In this document: positions 1 through 9,337 of the stretch, piece after piece
Numbering within the stretch: the first letter of the stretch is position 1
Layout: each line of letters starts with the position of its first letter
NCBI GenBank assembly: GCA_021769865.1
Contig: JAETSB010000009.1
Span: 1-64,000 of the forward strand
Reading direction: 5' to 3'
Length of the DNA stretch: 64,000 nucleotides
Origin: Oscillospiraceae bacterium
GTDB taxonomy: Bacteria > Bacillota > Clostridia > Oscillospirales > Oscillospiraceae
Translations under genes and position numbers: made by a program
The notes under the pieces: generated by a model
Told to the model about the DNA's origin: nothing
The model's input: the letters and a program-made list of their open reading frames with translations, nothing else
Database searches by the model: none

Positions 1-42
1 CACGTTATCGCTTATGTCGTGGCGGTGATAGGATGCTTCCAT
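1..42 (-). CDS. IS5-family-like transposase, N-terminal codons only (runs off window)
   Basis: Reverse strand from ATG at 42 reads MEASYHRHDISDNV, resembling the start of IS5-family transposases (YHRHDISD...); GGGGGAG upstream as RBS. Confidence 0.55.
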   Translation of the reverse strand, partial: MEASYHRHDISDNV

Positions 43-206
43 CTTTCTTTCTCCCCCGTCTTTTAAGATGCTTCCATTCTATCACAATACCTCTATCTTG
101 TGTAGACACTATCTAGAGATAGGAAAGCTTTATATTTAAAAATTGATCTACATTATAAAAAGCTACTAAAATAAAGGCGCATAAACTCCGCATAATGATA
201 TCACTT

Positions 207-245
207 TATACGCATAACTAAGGCCCATTTCATGTTATGCGTATA
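207..245. repeat. Perfect 12-bp inverted repeat TATACGCATAAC / GTTATGCGTATA
   Basis: Arms at 207-218 and 234-245, read directly. Confidence 0.85.
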
Positions 246-302
246 ATAACTGTATAAAATGCGTATTAGGGTAGGCCAAGCTTCGGTAAAGCGGCAATAA
301 TA

Positions 303-356
303 CGGCGTTAATACGTACAGACACAGCGAGGCATTCAATCGTATGTATTAACGCCG
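303..356. repeat. Perfect 12-bp inverted repeat CGGCGTTAATAC / GTATTAACGCCG
   Basis: Arms at 303-314 and 345-356. Confidence 0.85.
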
Positions 357-431
357 CATTATGTGCGTATAAGCATATCTTGTGTCTGCACTTGTAAAAG
401 CTGGAAAAAACACAATATATAGAGAATTTTC

Positions 432-460
432 TTGACATAGAGAGTATCTTGTGGTACCAT
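432..460 (+). promoter_or_regulatory. Sigma-A-type promoter TTGACA-17-TACCAT
   Basis: Consensus -35 at 432-437, 17-bp spacer, -10-like at 455-460. Confidence 0.6.
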
Positions 461-466
461 TTAATT

Positions 467-742
467 TATAATTGATTGTTTGTGCGTCACGGTGAAAGTC
501 CGTGGGCAGACCGCAGGTCTGTCGGCAGACACAAGAGCTGCATTGCATACGTTGTTAAGGTTGTACGCTTCGGTTGAAGGGGAGGCGCTCTAAGGGGCGC
601 AGTATGCCCATTGGCCGAATTTTGGATTTCAAACTGACCGGTATTTACCGGGGGACGGCTTTGCCCACGGGCTAAAATGCAAGATTGCTTGTACTCCAAT
701 GAGAGTGCGAAAGGTTTGGATGACTTTTCGTGCTCTCTTTTT
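467..742 (+). ncRNA. Candidate structured noncoding RNA; 5' part resembles group II intron domain I
   Basis: Starts just after the promoter; stems TTGTG/CACAA enclosing CACGG/CCGTG and CAGACC/GGTCTG; motif GTGCG...GGTGAAAGTCC; ends in a U-tract hairpin; no convincing ORF. Confidence 0.5.
701..742 (+). terminator. Intrinsic terminator of the candidate ncRNA
   Basis: GAGAGTGCGAAAGG (701-714) pairs with CTTTTCGTGCTCTC (724-737), 14 bp including G-U pairs, followed by TTTTT. Confidence 0.65.
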
Positions 743-775
743 GTGTTTTCGGACAGTTTAGCTCCACCCAGCACA

Positions 776-800
776 ACTGACGGCTCTACCAGCCGTCAGT
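776..800. repeat. Perfect 10-bp hairpin ACTGACGGCT-CTACC-AGCCGTCAGT
   Basis: Read directly. Confidence 0.8.
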
Positions 801-1285
801 CAGGAAAACAGGATGCCGCACAAGTCAGTCATGCCACACCCTCCCCGCTTTGAGGTTTGCGGGGGCACAGGGTGGATAACCTCAAAGGTCGTTGGTAGCG
901 GCCTCACCTCTCACGATTTCCGACGCCGCGTCGGTCCGGCAGCGTGAGAGCAGCACACCTCACGATCCCAGCCGGAGGGATCACAGGACACACGCGGCAT
1001 ACACCGCAGCCGAGTTGAGCGGTTCGTGTCCACGGCAGCCCGTAAGGGCAGGGTGAACTCTACCCCATGCCGTATCGTACTCACCATCGGATAATTCCAA
1101 ACAGAGACAGGCGCTCTCCGCACAATGTTCATTGTCCTCAAAATCCAGTGACTCCAAGGCTTCTAGCGGCAATGACGCGGGAGAAAATGGCCTGTTTCAT
1201 CAGAAATTGGGCAGAAACAGCTGTCCGTGCCACTGGGCAGACTATGCCCATTTGAACATGATCTGTAAAAATAAGGAGCAATGCT

Positions 1286-2206
1286 ATGACAATAAAAACG
1301 CAAAATTCCGGTATCTATCAGACCCTCGTCGCCCAACTGGACAAAGTCGCCCGGCACAACCGCCAGGGCAGCTTCCGCACCAAGGAGCGTTACTATGAGG
1401 CTATGCAGCGATTCTGTAAATTCCTTTCAGCGGAGTACCGTCTGCAAAAACTGGCCAACATCAACGGCAAGCATCTGACTGCCTATGTCCTCTATATGCA
1501 GGAGCGGGGAAAATCCGCCTCCACTATCAAGACTGATCTGGCGGCTATCCGCTTTTTCCACGATAATATGGAAAGGACAAAATACCGCTTGCCCTCCAAT
1601 GATGAGTTGGCGGTGGAGTTGGAGCGCCGGCGCTTCGGCGGAATAGACCGCACTTGGAGTGTCCCAGAGTTTCACCGGTTTCTGGCACACTGCATGGCGG
1701 ATGGTCACGAAGACTACGCTACTGTCGCCTGCCTGACCTGGTACGCCGGACTGCGCATCCATGAGTGCTTCCGCATCGACACGGCTATTGCGGAACAGGC
1801 CCTCCGGGAAAATGCTATAACCGTCAAAGGTAAGGGCGGCAAGATTCGGACTGTGCCCATCAACGAAAGTATTTCCATTGAACTGAAAAAGCTGTTGGCT
1901 ATCACATCCCGGGGGCACAAACTGTTTGTCCCTGACGGCGTGCCCACCGATATTGCCATTGCCCGGCTTCAGCAGTACATCTATCAGGTGCGGCCCAAAA
2001 TTCAGGATGAAGGTTCCACCCGTCCCATGACTCACCACAGTCTGCGCCACAGCTACGCTGCCCGAACCTATCAGGAGTTGATCGACAGCGGCATGAGGCC
2101 TTTCAGCGCCAGCCTCCGTGTCTCTCAGCTACTGGGCCACGAGCGGCCCGACGTCACCCATGGTTATCTGGCCTCCATTTCAAAGGAAGGTGCGAATGGG
2201 AAATAG
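1286..2206 (+). CDS. Tyrosine recombinase/integrase
   Basis: 306 aa; catalytic motifs AGLRIHE, HHSLRHSYA, LGHERPDVTHGYL. Confidence 0.9.
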   Translation: MTIKTQNSGIYQTLVAQLDKVARHNRQGSFRTKERYYEAMQRFCKFLSAEYRLQKLANINGKHLTAYVLYMQERGKSASTIKTDLAAIRFFHDNMERTKYRLPSNDELAVELERRRFGGIDRTWSVPEFHRFLAHCMADGHEDYATVACLTWYAGLRIHECFRIDTAIAEQALRENAITVKGKGGKIRTVPINESISIELKKLLAITSRGHKLFVPDGVPTDIAIARLQQYIYQVRPKIQDEGSTRPMTHHSLRHSYAARTYQELIDSGMRPFSASLRVSQLLGHERPDVTHGYLASISKEGANGK

Positions 2207-2255
2207 TGGGATAGACCGCCCGCTTCCGGCGCAGAATAACCCCGGAGGCGATGCA

Positions 2256-2411
2256 ATGGAACAGCAGACCGTTACCATGGGTCAGGTCACCTACGAATTG
2301 CGGCGGGTCTTTCAGGGGACACGCCCTTTGTCTGAGCTGATGGCGGAGCGGCTTGCCCAAAATATTCCAGCCGCTCAGTCCGTTGACGGAGGCGACAGTC
2401 ATGAGGTATAA
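2256..2411 (+). CDS. Small conserved-looking protein between the two recombinases (TnpW-like position)
   Basis: MEQQTVTMGQVTYELRRVFQGTRPLSELMAERLAQ...; a start at 2256 or 2196 is possible. Confidence 0.5.
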   Translation: MEQQTVTMGQVTYELRRVFQGTRPLSELMAERLAQNIPAAQSVDGGDSHEV

Positions 2412-2447
2412 TCAAACCAGTGGGCCGGTTTACCGGAGGAGGCGAGC

Positions 2448-4124
2448 ATGAAAACCGGCAGATTCACACTGGCGTTTGCCTACCTGCGGCTGTCCAACGA
2501 GGAGGCCCAGGGCGGGGAATCGTCCAGTATCACCAATCAGCGCATGATTGTGCAGAACTACTGCAAGCAGAACAACATCACTCTTGTCCGGGAATTTGTG
2601 GACGACGGCTACTCCGGCGGCAACTTCAACCGCCCCGGCTTCAAGGAGATGCTGAAGCAGCTGGAGCAGGGCAAGGCCAATCTGGTCATCACCAAGGACC
2701 TGTCCCGCCTGGGCCGCGATATGCGGGAGGCCAGCTACTACGCTGAACAGTTCTTTCCGGAGCACGGCATTCAGTATATCGCCATCGCGGACAACTTCGA
2801 CACCGAGCACGACAACATCATGGCCCCGTTCCTGTTCGCCATGAACGAGGTCTATCTCCGGGACGGCTCCCGCAAGGTCAAGGACGTGCTGCGGAGCAAG
2901 CGGGAGAGCGGCCAATACTGCGCCTGTCCACCCTATGGCTACCGCAAGGACCGGGAGGACAAGCACCGCCTGGCCCCGGATGAGATGACCGCCCCGGTGG
3001 TGGAGCGCATCTTCCGGCGGGCGGCGGCGGGAGACTCCTCCCGGAAGATCGCCTTGGATTTGAACGCCGACGGGGTGATCCCACCGCTGAAATACCGGGT
3101 GCTGTACCGGGACGAGTTCAGCGAGGAGGGGGCGGCCCGGGCTTCCGATGTGTGGAACTACACTACGGTGAAGCGTATTTTGAAAAATCCGGTTTACCTG
3201 GGTCACACCCTACTGGGCCGAAGCAAAAAGGTGAGCGTCAAGTCCAAAAAGAAAGTGGCTGTCCCTCGGGACAGCTGGGCGGTGACGGAGAACACCCACC
3301 CGCCGCTAGTGGATCAAGCGCTGTTCCAGCGGGCCCAGGAAAACCTGGGCCGGGGCAGCCGGGACTACCGGGCCTATGACCATGTACGGAAAAGCATCTT
3401 TGGCGGCGTGGCGGTGTGCGGCAAATGCGGACATGCCCTGTGCTCCTGCGGCACAGTTTACAAGGGGGAGCGCGAAAAGTACTGGTATCTCTCCTGCACC
3501 CACCAGCGGCAGGACATCTCCGCCCCCTGTGAGGGGGTGCGCATCCGTTACGCCGACCTGATGGAGCTGGTGCGGCGGGACTTGAACAGCCTAATCTCCA
3601 TGAACGAGGCTGAGATGACCGACCTGGTAAACGAAGTGATCCGCCGCCGGTTCAGCGAGGAGAGCCTGGAGACGAAAAAGCTCCAGCGGGAGAAAGCGGA
3701 AGCCCGGCTGGCGGCCATTGACAAGATCGTTACCAAGCTCTACAACGACAACGGCGAGGGACGGTTGGATGATGACCGCCTGGATCGGATGATCGACGAT
3801 CTGGAGCGGGAATCCGGGGAGTTGAAAGCCTTGCTGGATACCTTGAAGGCCCCGGCTCAAGTGGTGGAGACTGAGGAACAGTTTGCAAAGTTCTTTGAGC
3901 TGGCAAAGCAGTATATCCATCTGGAAACTCTGGATCGGGATACCTTGCTGACCTTTGTAGAGCGCATTGAGGTAGGCCCCAAGGAGTACGAGGATGGCAA
4001 ACCGCGAGGAGCCAGAAGCACAGACCCATACCGTCAATCCGTCCGCATTGTCTACAAGTTCATTGGCGATTTAAACGAAGAACAGATGCCAAATTTGGAC
4101 GAAACGACGGAGATTCCCGCTTAA
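2448..4124 (+). CDS. Large serine recombinase A, with zinc ribbon and DUF4368-like C-terminus
   Basis: 558 aa; resolvase N-terminus FAYLRLSNEE...ITKDLSRLGRD; recombinase domain; CGKCGHALC zinc ribbon. Confidence 0.93.
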   Translation: MKTGRFTLAFAYLRLSNEEAQGGESSSITNQRMIVQNYCKQNNITLVREFVDDGYSGGNFNRPGFKEMLKQLEQGKANLVITKDLSRLGRDMREASYYAEQFFPEHGIQYIAIADNFDTEHDNIMAPFLFAMNEVYLRDGSRKVKDVLRSKRESGQYCACPPYGYRKDREDKHRLAPDEMTAPVVERIFRRAAAGDSSRKIALDLNADGVIPPLKYRVLYRDEFSEEGAARASDVWNYTTVKRILKNPVYLGHTLLGRSKKVSVKSKKKVAVPRDSWAVTENTHPPLVDQALFQRAQENLGRGSRDYRAYDHVRKSIFGGVAVCGKCGHALCSCGTVYKGEREKYWYLSCTHQRQDISAPCEGVRIRYADLMELVRRDLNSLISMNEAEMTDLVNEVIRRRFSEESLETKKLQREKAEARLAAIDKIVTKLYNDNGEGRLDDDRLDRMIDDLERESGELKALLDTLKAPAQVVETEEQFAKFFELAKQYIHLETLDRDTLLTFVERIEVGPKEYEDGKPRGARSTDPYRQSVRIVYKFIGDLNEEQMPNLDETTEIPA

Positions 4125-4167
4125 GATGGAGAAGGAACACCAAGATCCCCGAATTTTGAGATTTTGA

Positions 4168-4191
4168 AACCCCTTGTGCCGCAAGGGGGTT
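4168..4191 (+). terminator. Hairpin downstream of serine recombinase A
   Basis: AACCCCTTG-TGCCG-CAAGGGGGTT with one bulge; no clear U-tract. Confidence 0.35.
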
Positions 4192-4208
4192 GAGATGCTC
4201 AAGCTGGT

Positions 4209-4406
4209 GTGGGTACACCAAGGGAGGTTGGCGTCAACCTGAAGGAAGGCTACAACGGCGACCTGACCAGCCGCGAGGCCGGTTCCGTCGGCGGCCAGAT
4301 GGTTAAGAAGATGACGACCGTACGAACGATGAAGTTTGAACGGGCGGACCGGACAGCGGTGGGGCATCGGTTCATAGCTACATACCAGGCGGGGCTGTAT
4401 GTATAA
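4209..4406 (+). pseudogene. Alpha/beta-type SASP gene fragment (attL side) with the tail replaced by element sequence
   Basis: EVGVNLKEGYNGDLTSREAGSVGGQMVKKM is the diagnostic alpha/beta SASP core; N-terminus missing; C-terminus after KKM replaced by TTVRTMKFERADRTAVGHRFIATYQAGLYV*. Confidence 0.85.
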
Positions 4407-4414
4407 AGTTTAAG

Positions 4415-4446
4415 GAGCTTCCCTCAAATAGGGAAGCTCTTTTTTC
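4415..4446 (+). terminator. Intrinsic terminator at the left end of the IME
   Basis: GAGCTTCCC-tcaaata-GGGAAGCTC followed by TTTTTT. Confidence 0.8.
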
Positions 4447-4535
4447 ATAAATTATATAAAATATTCTAAGTATACTTTTAATAATTCTTGACTATCATGA
4501 AGTTTAACGGTAGAATAGCTTCAAAGGAAGGTGGT

Positions 4536-5987
4536 ATGATGGCAATTACAAGCAAGGCGGGCATCTTGAAGGTGCTGACCTCATTTAACCCCTGGTGGAA
4601 AACAGGCGCCGTGAACCCGCAGATGGCAAAGACGTACCGGAGATTTGCCTTTCACGAGGCAATGAAGCGTTTGACGCGGACAGACCTGCGGCGCACCGTC
4701 ATCCTGACCGGAACACGGCGGGTGGGCAAGACTACGATCCAGTATCAGATGATCCAGACCCTGCTGGAGCAGGGAGTCGCGCCGCAAAAGATCGTGTTTG
4801 TCTCGATGGATCATCCCATGCTGAAGCTGAGCGGCTTCAATGATGTTCTGGAATGCTACCACGAGAATGTCTATCCGGAGCAGGATGTGTATTACTTTTT
4901 TGATGAGGTGCAGTACGCGCAGGACTGGGACAAGTGGCTGAAAACGATCTACGATATGCAGCCGGACACCCAGGTGGTGGCGACCGGATCGGCCAGTCCC
5001 GCTCTGATGAGGGGTAGCCGGGAGAGCGGCGCCGGCCGCTGGTCCGTGATACAGGTCCCCACCATGTCGTTTTATGAGTACTGCGAGCTGCTGGACATTG
5101 ACCGGCCTCAGATACCGGAGAACTTGAAGATCACGCCCATGCTGCGCATGACCCAGCAGCAGCGCACGCAGATCATGATACAGCTATCTAAGGTCCAGAA
5201 TCATTTCAACCGCTATTTGCAGGTGGGCGGGTTCCCTGAATTGGCGCTGGCCGACAACGACCTTATGGCCCAGCAGATCATGCGGGAGGACGTGGTGGAC
5301 AAGGTGCTGAAGCGGGATTTGCCTTCCCTGTATAACATCCGAAACGCCACGGAGCTGGAGCGGATCTTTTTATACCTCTGCAATGTCTCCTCCGAGATCG
5401 TGTCGATCGAGGCCATCGCCCGGGAGCTCAGCGGTGTCTCGCGGCCTACCGTGGAGAACTATATTCAATATCTGGAAAGCGCCAATTTGATTTATCAGAG
5501 CTGGCCGGTAAACATGGCGGGGAAGAAGGTTCTGAAAGCCAGCCCCAAGATCTATATCGCGGACGCGGCCATCCGCAACGCGGTGCTGATGGACGACGGA
5601 CTGCTGTCCGACCCGGTGGAGATGGGCAAGATCGTGGAGACGGCTGTCTACAAGCATGTGGCGGCCTTTTACTACCAGCAGGCCGCGTCAGTGGGGTACT
5701 TCCGGGGCGGCAAAAAGGGAAAGGAAATCGACATCGTGGTGGATTATCCCAATACCGCCAATATCCTGATCGAGGTCAAGTATCGGGAGGGAGCGCCCAT
5801 CGCGGACGACGACGCCATTGCCGAGCTGTGCGGCGAGGCGTCCGCGGCGGTGGTCGTGACGAAAAATGTGGACGACTTCGGCGTACACAATACAAAATCC
5901 GGGACGGATATGCTGAGAATCCCGGCGTTCGCGTTCCTCTATTTGCTGGGCCACGCGGAAAAGCATGGATATAGAGGGATTGGATGA
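4536..5987 (+). CDS. AAA ATPase with DUF4143-like C-terminal domain
   Basis: Walker A GTRRVGKTT; FDEVQYAQDWDKWLKTIYD; C-terminal GKEIDIVVDYPN...LIEVKYREGAP; RBS GGAAGGTGGT before ATGATG. Confidence 0.85.
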   Translation: MMAITSKAGILKVLTSFNPWWKTGAVNPQMAKTYRRFAFHEAMKRLTRTDLRRTVILTGTRRVGKTTIQYQMIQTLLEQGVAPQKIVFVSMDHPMLKLSGFNDVLECYHENVYPEQDVYYFFDEVQYAQDWDKWLKTIYDMQPDTQVVATGSASPALMRGSRESGAGRWSVIQVPTMSFYEYCELLDIDRPQIPENLKITPMLRMTQQQRTQIMIQLSKVQNHFNRYLQVGGFPELALADNDLMAQQIMREDVVDKVLKRDLPSLYNIRNATELERIFLYLCNVSSEIVSIEAIARELSGVSRPTVENYIQYLESANLIYQSWPVNMAGKKVLKASPKIYIADAAIRNAVLMDDGLLSDPVEMGKIVETAVYKHVAAFYYQQAASVGYFRGGKKGKEIDIVVDYPNTANILIEVKYREGAPIADDDAIAELCGEASAAVVVTKNVDDFGVHNTKSGTDMLRIPAFAFLYLLGHAEKHGYRGIG

Positions 5988-6103
5988 CAAAGTCATAAGC
6001 AGAAATTGCCTGATGTTACAACCCGATTTATTGACTGCCTTGCGGCCTGAGGCGGGGATATGCTAAACTATAGAAAAATACAGCAAAAAGAGGAGTATGC
6101 GAT

Positions 6104-7606
6104 ATGGCCAGCCAAAACACCAGCAGCATTGGGTTTGAGAAGCAAATCTGGGACGCCGCCTGTGTCCTGCGGGGGAATATGGACGCCTCCGAATACAAAA
6201 CGGTAGTTCTGGGCCTGATTTTCCTGAAGTACATCTCGGACCGCTTTGACGAAAAGCACCAGGCCCTGCTGGACGAGGGGGCGGGCTTCGAGGAGGACGT
6301 GGATGAGTACGCCTCCGAGGGCATCTTCTTTGTCCCGGCAAACGCCCGGTGGAGCGTCATTGCCAGGGCGGCGCATACCCAGTCTATCGGGATCGCCATT
6401 GACGACGCCATGCGGAGCATTGAGAAGGAAAATCCGCGTCTGAAGGACATCCTCCCCAAAAACTTTGCCCGGCCGGAGCTGGACAAGCGGCGGCTGGGGG
6501 ATGTGGTGGACCTGTTCACCAACATCCGGATGATCGAGCATGGCGATGAAAAGGACATCCTGGGCCGGACCTATGAGTACTGCCTTTCCAAGTTTGCCGA
6601 GCAGGAGGGCAAGCTGGCCGGGGAGTTCTACACGCCGTCCTGCGTGGTGCGCACGCTGGTGGCGGTCCTCCAGCCCTACCACGGCCGGGTCTACGACCCC
6701 TGCTGCGGCAGCGGCGGGATGTTTGTCCAGTCGGCCAAGTTTGTGGAGAGCCACGCCGGGAACATCAACGATATCTCCGTCTACGGCCAGGACTCCAACC
6801 CCACCACCTGGAAAATGGCCCAGATGAATCTGGCCATTCGGGGCATCGACGCCGACCTGGGCCGCTTCAACGCGGATACCTTCTTCAACGACTGCCACCC
6901 CACCCTGCGGGCCGATTTCATCATGGCCAATCCCCCCTTCAACCTCTCCGACTGGGGGGCGGAGAAACTGAAAGAGGACCCCCGCTGGAAATATGGGATG
7001 CCTCCGGCGGGCAACGCCAACTTCGCCTGGCTCCAGCACATGATCTACCATCTGGCCCCCGGCGGGCGGATCGGCATGGTGCTGGCCAACGGCTCCCTCT
7101 CCTCCCAGTCCGGCGGCGAGGGGAAGATTCGGGAAAACATCATCCGGGCCGACCTGGTGGACTGCATCGTCGCCATGCCGCCCCAGCTGTTTTATACCAC
7201 CCAGATTCCGGTTTCCCTGTGGTTCCTCACCAGGGGTAAGAAGCAGAAGGGCAAGACGCTGTTTATCGACGCCCGGAAGATGGGGACCATGGTCTCCCGC
7301 AAGCTGCGGGAGCTGACCGACGCGGATATCCAGAAGATCGCGGACACCTACAACGCCTTCGCGGCCGGGACGCTGGAGGACGTCAAGGGCTTCTGCGCCG
7401 CAGCGCCCACGGAGGAGATCGCCCGGCAGGACTACATCCTCACCCCGGGGCGGTATGTGGGCATCGAGGAGCAGGAGGACGACGGCGAGCCCTTCGAGGA
7501 GAAAATGGGGCGGCTGACAGCGGAGCTGGGCGGGCTGTTCGCCAGGTCTCACGAGCTGGAGAAGGAGATTCGGGAGCGGCTGGGGGAGATTGGGTATGAA
7601 ATCTGA
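6104..7606 (+). CDS. hsdM: Type I restriction-modification DNA methyltransferase, M subunit
   Basis: 500 aa; [11 protein letters not shown] and NPPFNLSDW motifs; HsdM N-terminal region. Confidence 0.96.
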   Translation: MASQNTSSIGFEKQIWDAACVLRGNMDASEYKTVVLGLIFLKYISDRFDEKHQALLDEGAGFEEDVDEYASEGIFFVPANARWSVIARAAHTQSIGIAIDDAMRSIEKENPRLKDILPKNFARPELDKRRLGDVVDLFTNIRMIEHGDEKDILGRTYEYCLSKFAEQEGKLAGEFYTPSCVVRTLVAVLQPYHGRVYDPCCGSGGMFVQSAKFVESHAGNINDISVYGQDSNPTTWKMAQMNLAIRGIDADLGRFNADTFFNDCHPTLRADFIMANPPFNLSDWGAEKLKEDPRWKYGMPPAGNANFAWLQHMIYHLAPGGRIGMVLANGSLSSQSGGEGKIRENIIRADLVDCIVAMPPQLFYTTQIPVSLWFLTRGKKQKGKTLFIDARKMGTMVSRKLRELTDADIQKIADTYNAFAAGTLEDVKGFCAAAPTEEIARQDYILTPGRYVGIEEQEDDGEPFEEKMGRLTAELGGLFARSHELEKEIRERLGEIGYEI

Positions 7607-8771
7607 AATAGAATTGTCCTCTGTTATCACCGATATTGCCGCAGGTCCATTTGGATCGAATCTTAAAGTTTCTTCCTTTGTCCCTGCGGGATTCCCCGTT
7701 ATTGATGGAGCAAATCTAAAGGGTTATAAAGTGACAGATAATCTTACGAAATTTGTAACCGAAGAAAAAGCTCGCTCACTATCCCGCTCAATTGCGCGGC
7801 GTGGTGATGTTGTTGTTACCATAAGTGGAACACTAGGGCAAATCTCTTATATTCCAGAAGACTCCCAATATGAAGAATACTTATGTTCCCAGCGCCAATT
7901 TAAAGTAACATTTGACCAGACTAAAGTTTATGTTCCTTATCTTGTTTTCTACTTTCATACTTATGATGGACAAAATAAAATACTTTCTTTTGCGAATCAG
8001 ACGGGAGTTCCAGCTCTTTCCCAGCCATTGAAGAACTTCAAGAAGATAAAATTGATACTGCCCGAGATAAGTAAACAAAAAAAAATAGCAAGCGTTATTG
8101 AACTTATTAATGATAAAATCGAACTGAACCAAAAGATAAATGAAAATTTGGAGCGACAATCCTTTGCGTTTTTTGATAACCTTTTGGCAGAAACTCAAAA
8201 CGGGGCATGTGTGGTCTCGGATATTGCGGTACTTAACCCCAAACGGTCTTTGGCGAAAAACCAGTCTGCCAGATGTATCGATATGGCACGGCTCCCAACA
8301 ACGGGTGCATTTCCCACAGGGTGGGAAACTAAGCCTTTTAACGGCGGGATGAAATTTTCAAACGGCGATACTCTTTTAGCAAAAATAACCCCCTGTCTTG
8401 AAAACGGCAAAACTGCGTTTATCGATTTCCTGGAAGATGGGGAAGTCGCTTTTGGGTCAACGGAATATATCGTTTTATCACCCAAGGAAGGTGTTCCGCC
8501 CGAATTTTTATACTGTCTTGCCCGCAACCCTGCTTTCGTTGATTATGCTGTAAAGAATATGAACGGGAGCAGCGGCAGACAGCGCGTCTCGGCGGAAACG
8601 ATTGGGCAGTATTGCTTACCAAAATTGAGCAGTGAAGATTTTGTGTACTTTGGTGAAGTCGTAACACCTCTATTTTTGAAGATGCGGTATAATTCACTTG
8701 AAAATTTGCGCTTGACGGCGATACGGGATGCACTTCTTCCCAAACTGCTATCAGGGGAGATTGAAGTATGA
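7596..8771 (+). CDS. hsdS: Type I restriction-modification specificity subunit S
   Basis: Two target-recognition halves with conserved helices ([49 protein letters not shown]); overlaps hsdM. Confidence 0.9.
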   Translation: MKSEIELSSVITDIAAGPFGSNLKVSSFVPAGFPVIDGANLKGYKVTDNLTKFVTEEKARSLSRSIARRGDVVVTISGTLGQISYIPEDSQYEEYLCSQRQFKVTFDQTKVYVPYLVFYFHTYDGQNKILSFANQTGVPALSQPLKNFKKIKLILPEISKQKKIASVIELINDKIELNQKINENLERQSFAFFDNLLAETQNGACVVSDIAVLNPKRSLAKNQSARCIDMARLPTTGAFPTGWETKPFNGGMKFSNGDTLLAKITPCLENGKTAFIDFLEDGEVAFGSTEYIVLSPKEGVPPEFLYCLARNPAFVDYAVKNMNGSSGRQRVSAETIGQYCLPKLSSEDFVYFGEVVTPLFLKMRYNSLENLRLTAIRDALLPKLLSGEIEV

Positions 8772-9337
8772 AGATAAGGATAAAGAGAATAATCCGTAGT
8801 GTTCTTTTTTGGCATATTGTAGGGGCCGTATTAGTGCTGGTTGCAATAGTTATATTAGGGTCTCTCGGTTTTAAGATAACATATGATCCAAATATTGTGG
8901 ATAATTGGGACGCAATTGGAGCGACAGCTAGTTGGTTTGGCGCAGTTGTAGTGCCGTTTACTATATTGCTTATCCAACACAAATGGGACAATAACAAGCA
9001 AGAAATAGCGGATTCCAATTTAGCAATATTGGAGGAAGTCAAGCTCAAGCAAGAGGAATTTGAATCAATGCTTCAAGCATTAAAAGAGGGTACGCTTGTT
9101 TTGAATGGTGGAAATGCGTTCAATTCAACAGGCCCTACGGTAAAAGATAGGATTCGGCAATATATTAGCATAACTATGACTCCTACTACCCAAGAAATCT
9201 CAACTTATATGAAAATTCCGCTTGAAGAACTACTACCAATTCTCAAAGAAATGAAAGAGCAAAGAATTATTTGGACTAAATATATTCGTGGTGATATTTC
9301 AAATCCGAATTGCCGATGGAAGCTATTAAAAGAGTAG
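8768..9337 (+). CDS. Hypothetical two-TM protein with a winged-helix-like C-terminus, between hsdS and hsdR
   Basis: ATGA overlap with the hsdS stop; TM segments VLFWHIVGAVLVLVAIVILGSLGF and AIGATASWFGAVVVPFTILLI; coiled-coil-like middle; C-terminal TPTTQEISTYMKIPLEELLPILKEMKEQRII. Confidence 0.7.
   Translation: MKIRIKRIIRSVLFWHIVGAVLVLVAIVILGSLGFKITYDPNIVDNWDAIGATASWFGAVVVPFTILLIQHKWDNNKQEIADSNLAILEEVKLKQEEFESMLQALKEGTLVLNGGNAFNSTGPTVKDRIRQYISITMTPTTQEISTYMKIPLEELLPILKEMKEQRIIWTKYIRGDISNPNCRWKLLKE

Noticed and set aside
487-774. 95-aa minus-strand ORF and other short ORFs in 235-1400
   Set aside because: No RBS or protein-like composition; the region is better explained as noncoding RNA and intergenic sequence.
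467-1285. Complete group II intron
   Set aside because: Only the 5' motif is similar; no domain V-like sequence or intron-encoded reverse transcriptase was found.
6068-7630. 520-aa minus-strand ORF opposite hsdM
   Set aside because: Antisense shadow of hsdM; no plausible protein features.
7596-8771. Phase-variable hsdS inversion system
   Set aside because: No second hsdS copy or inverted repeats for shuffling were seen; the recombinases in the element are better explained by integration.
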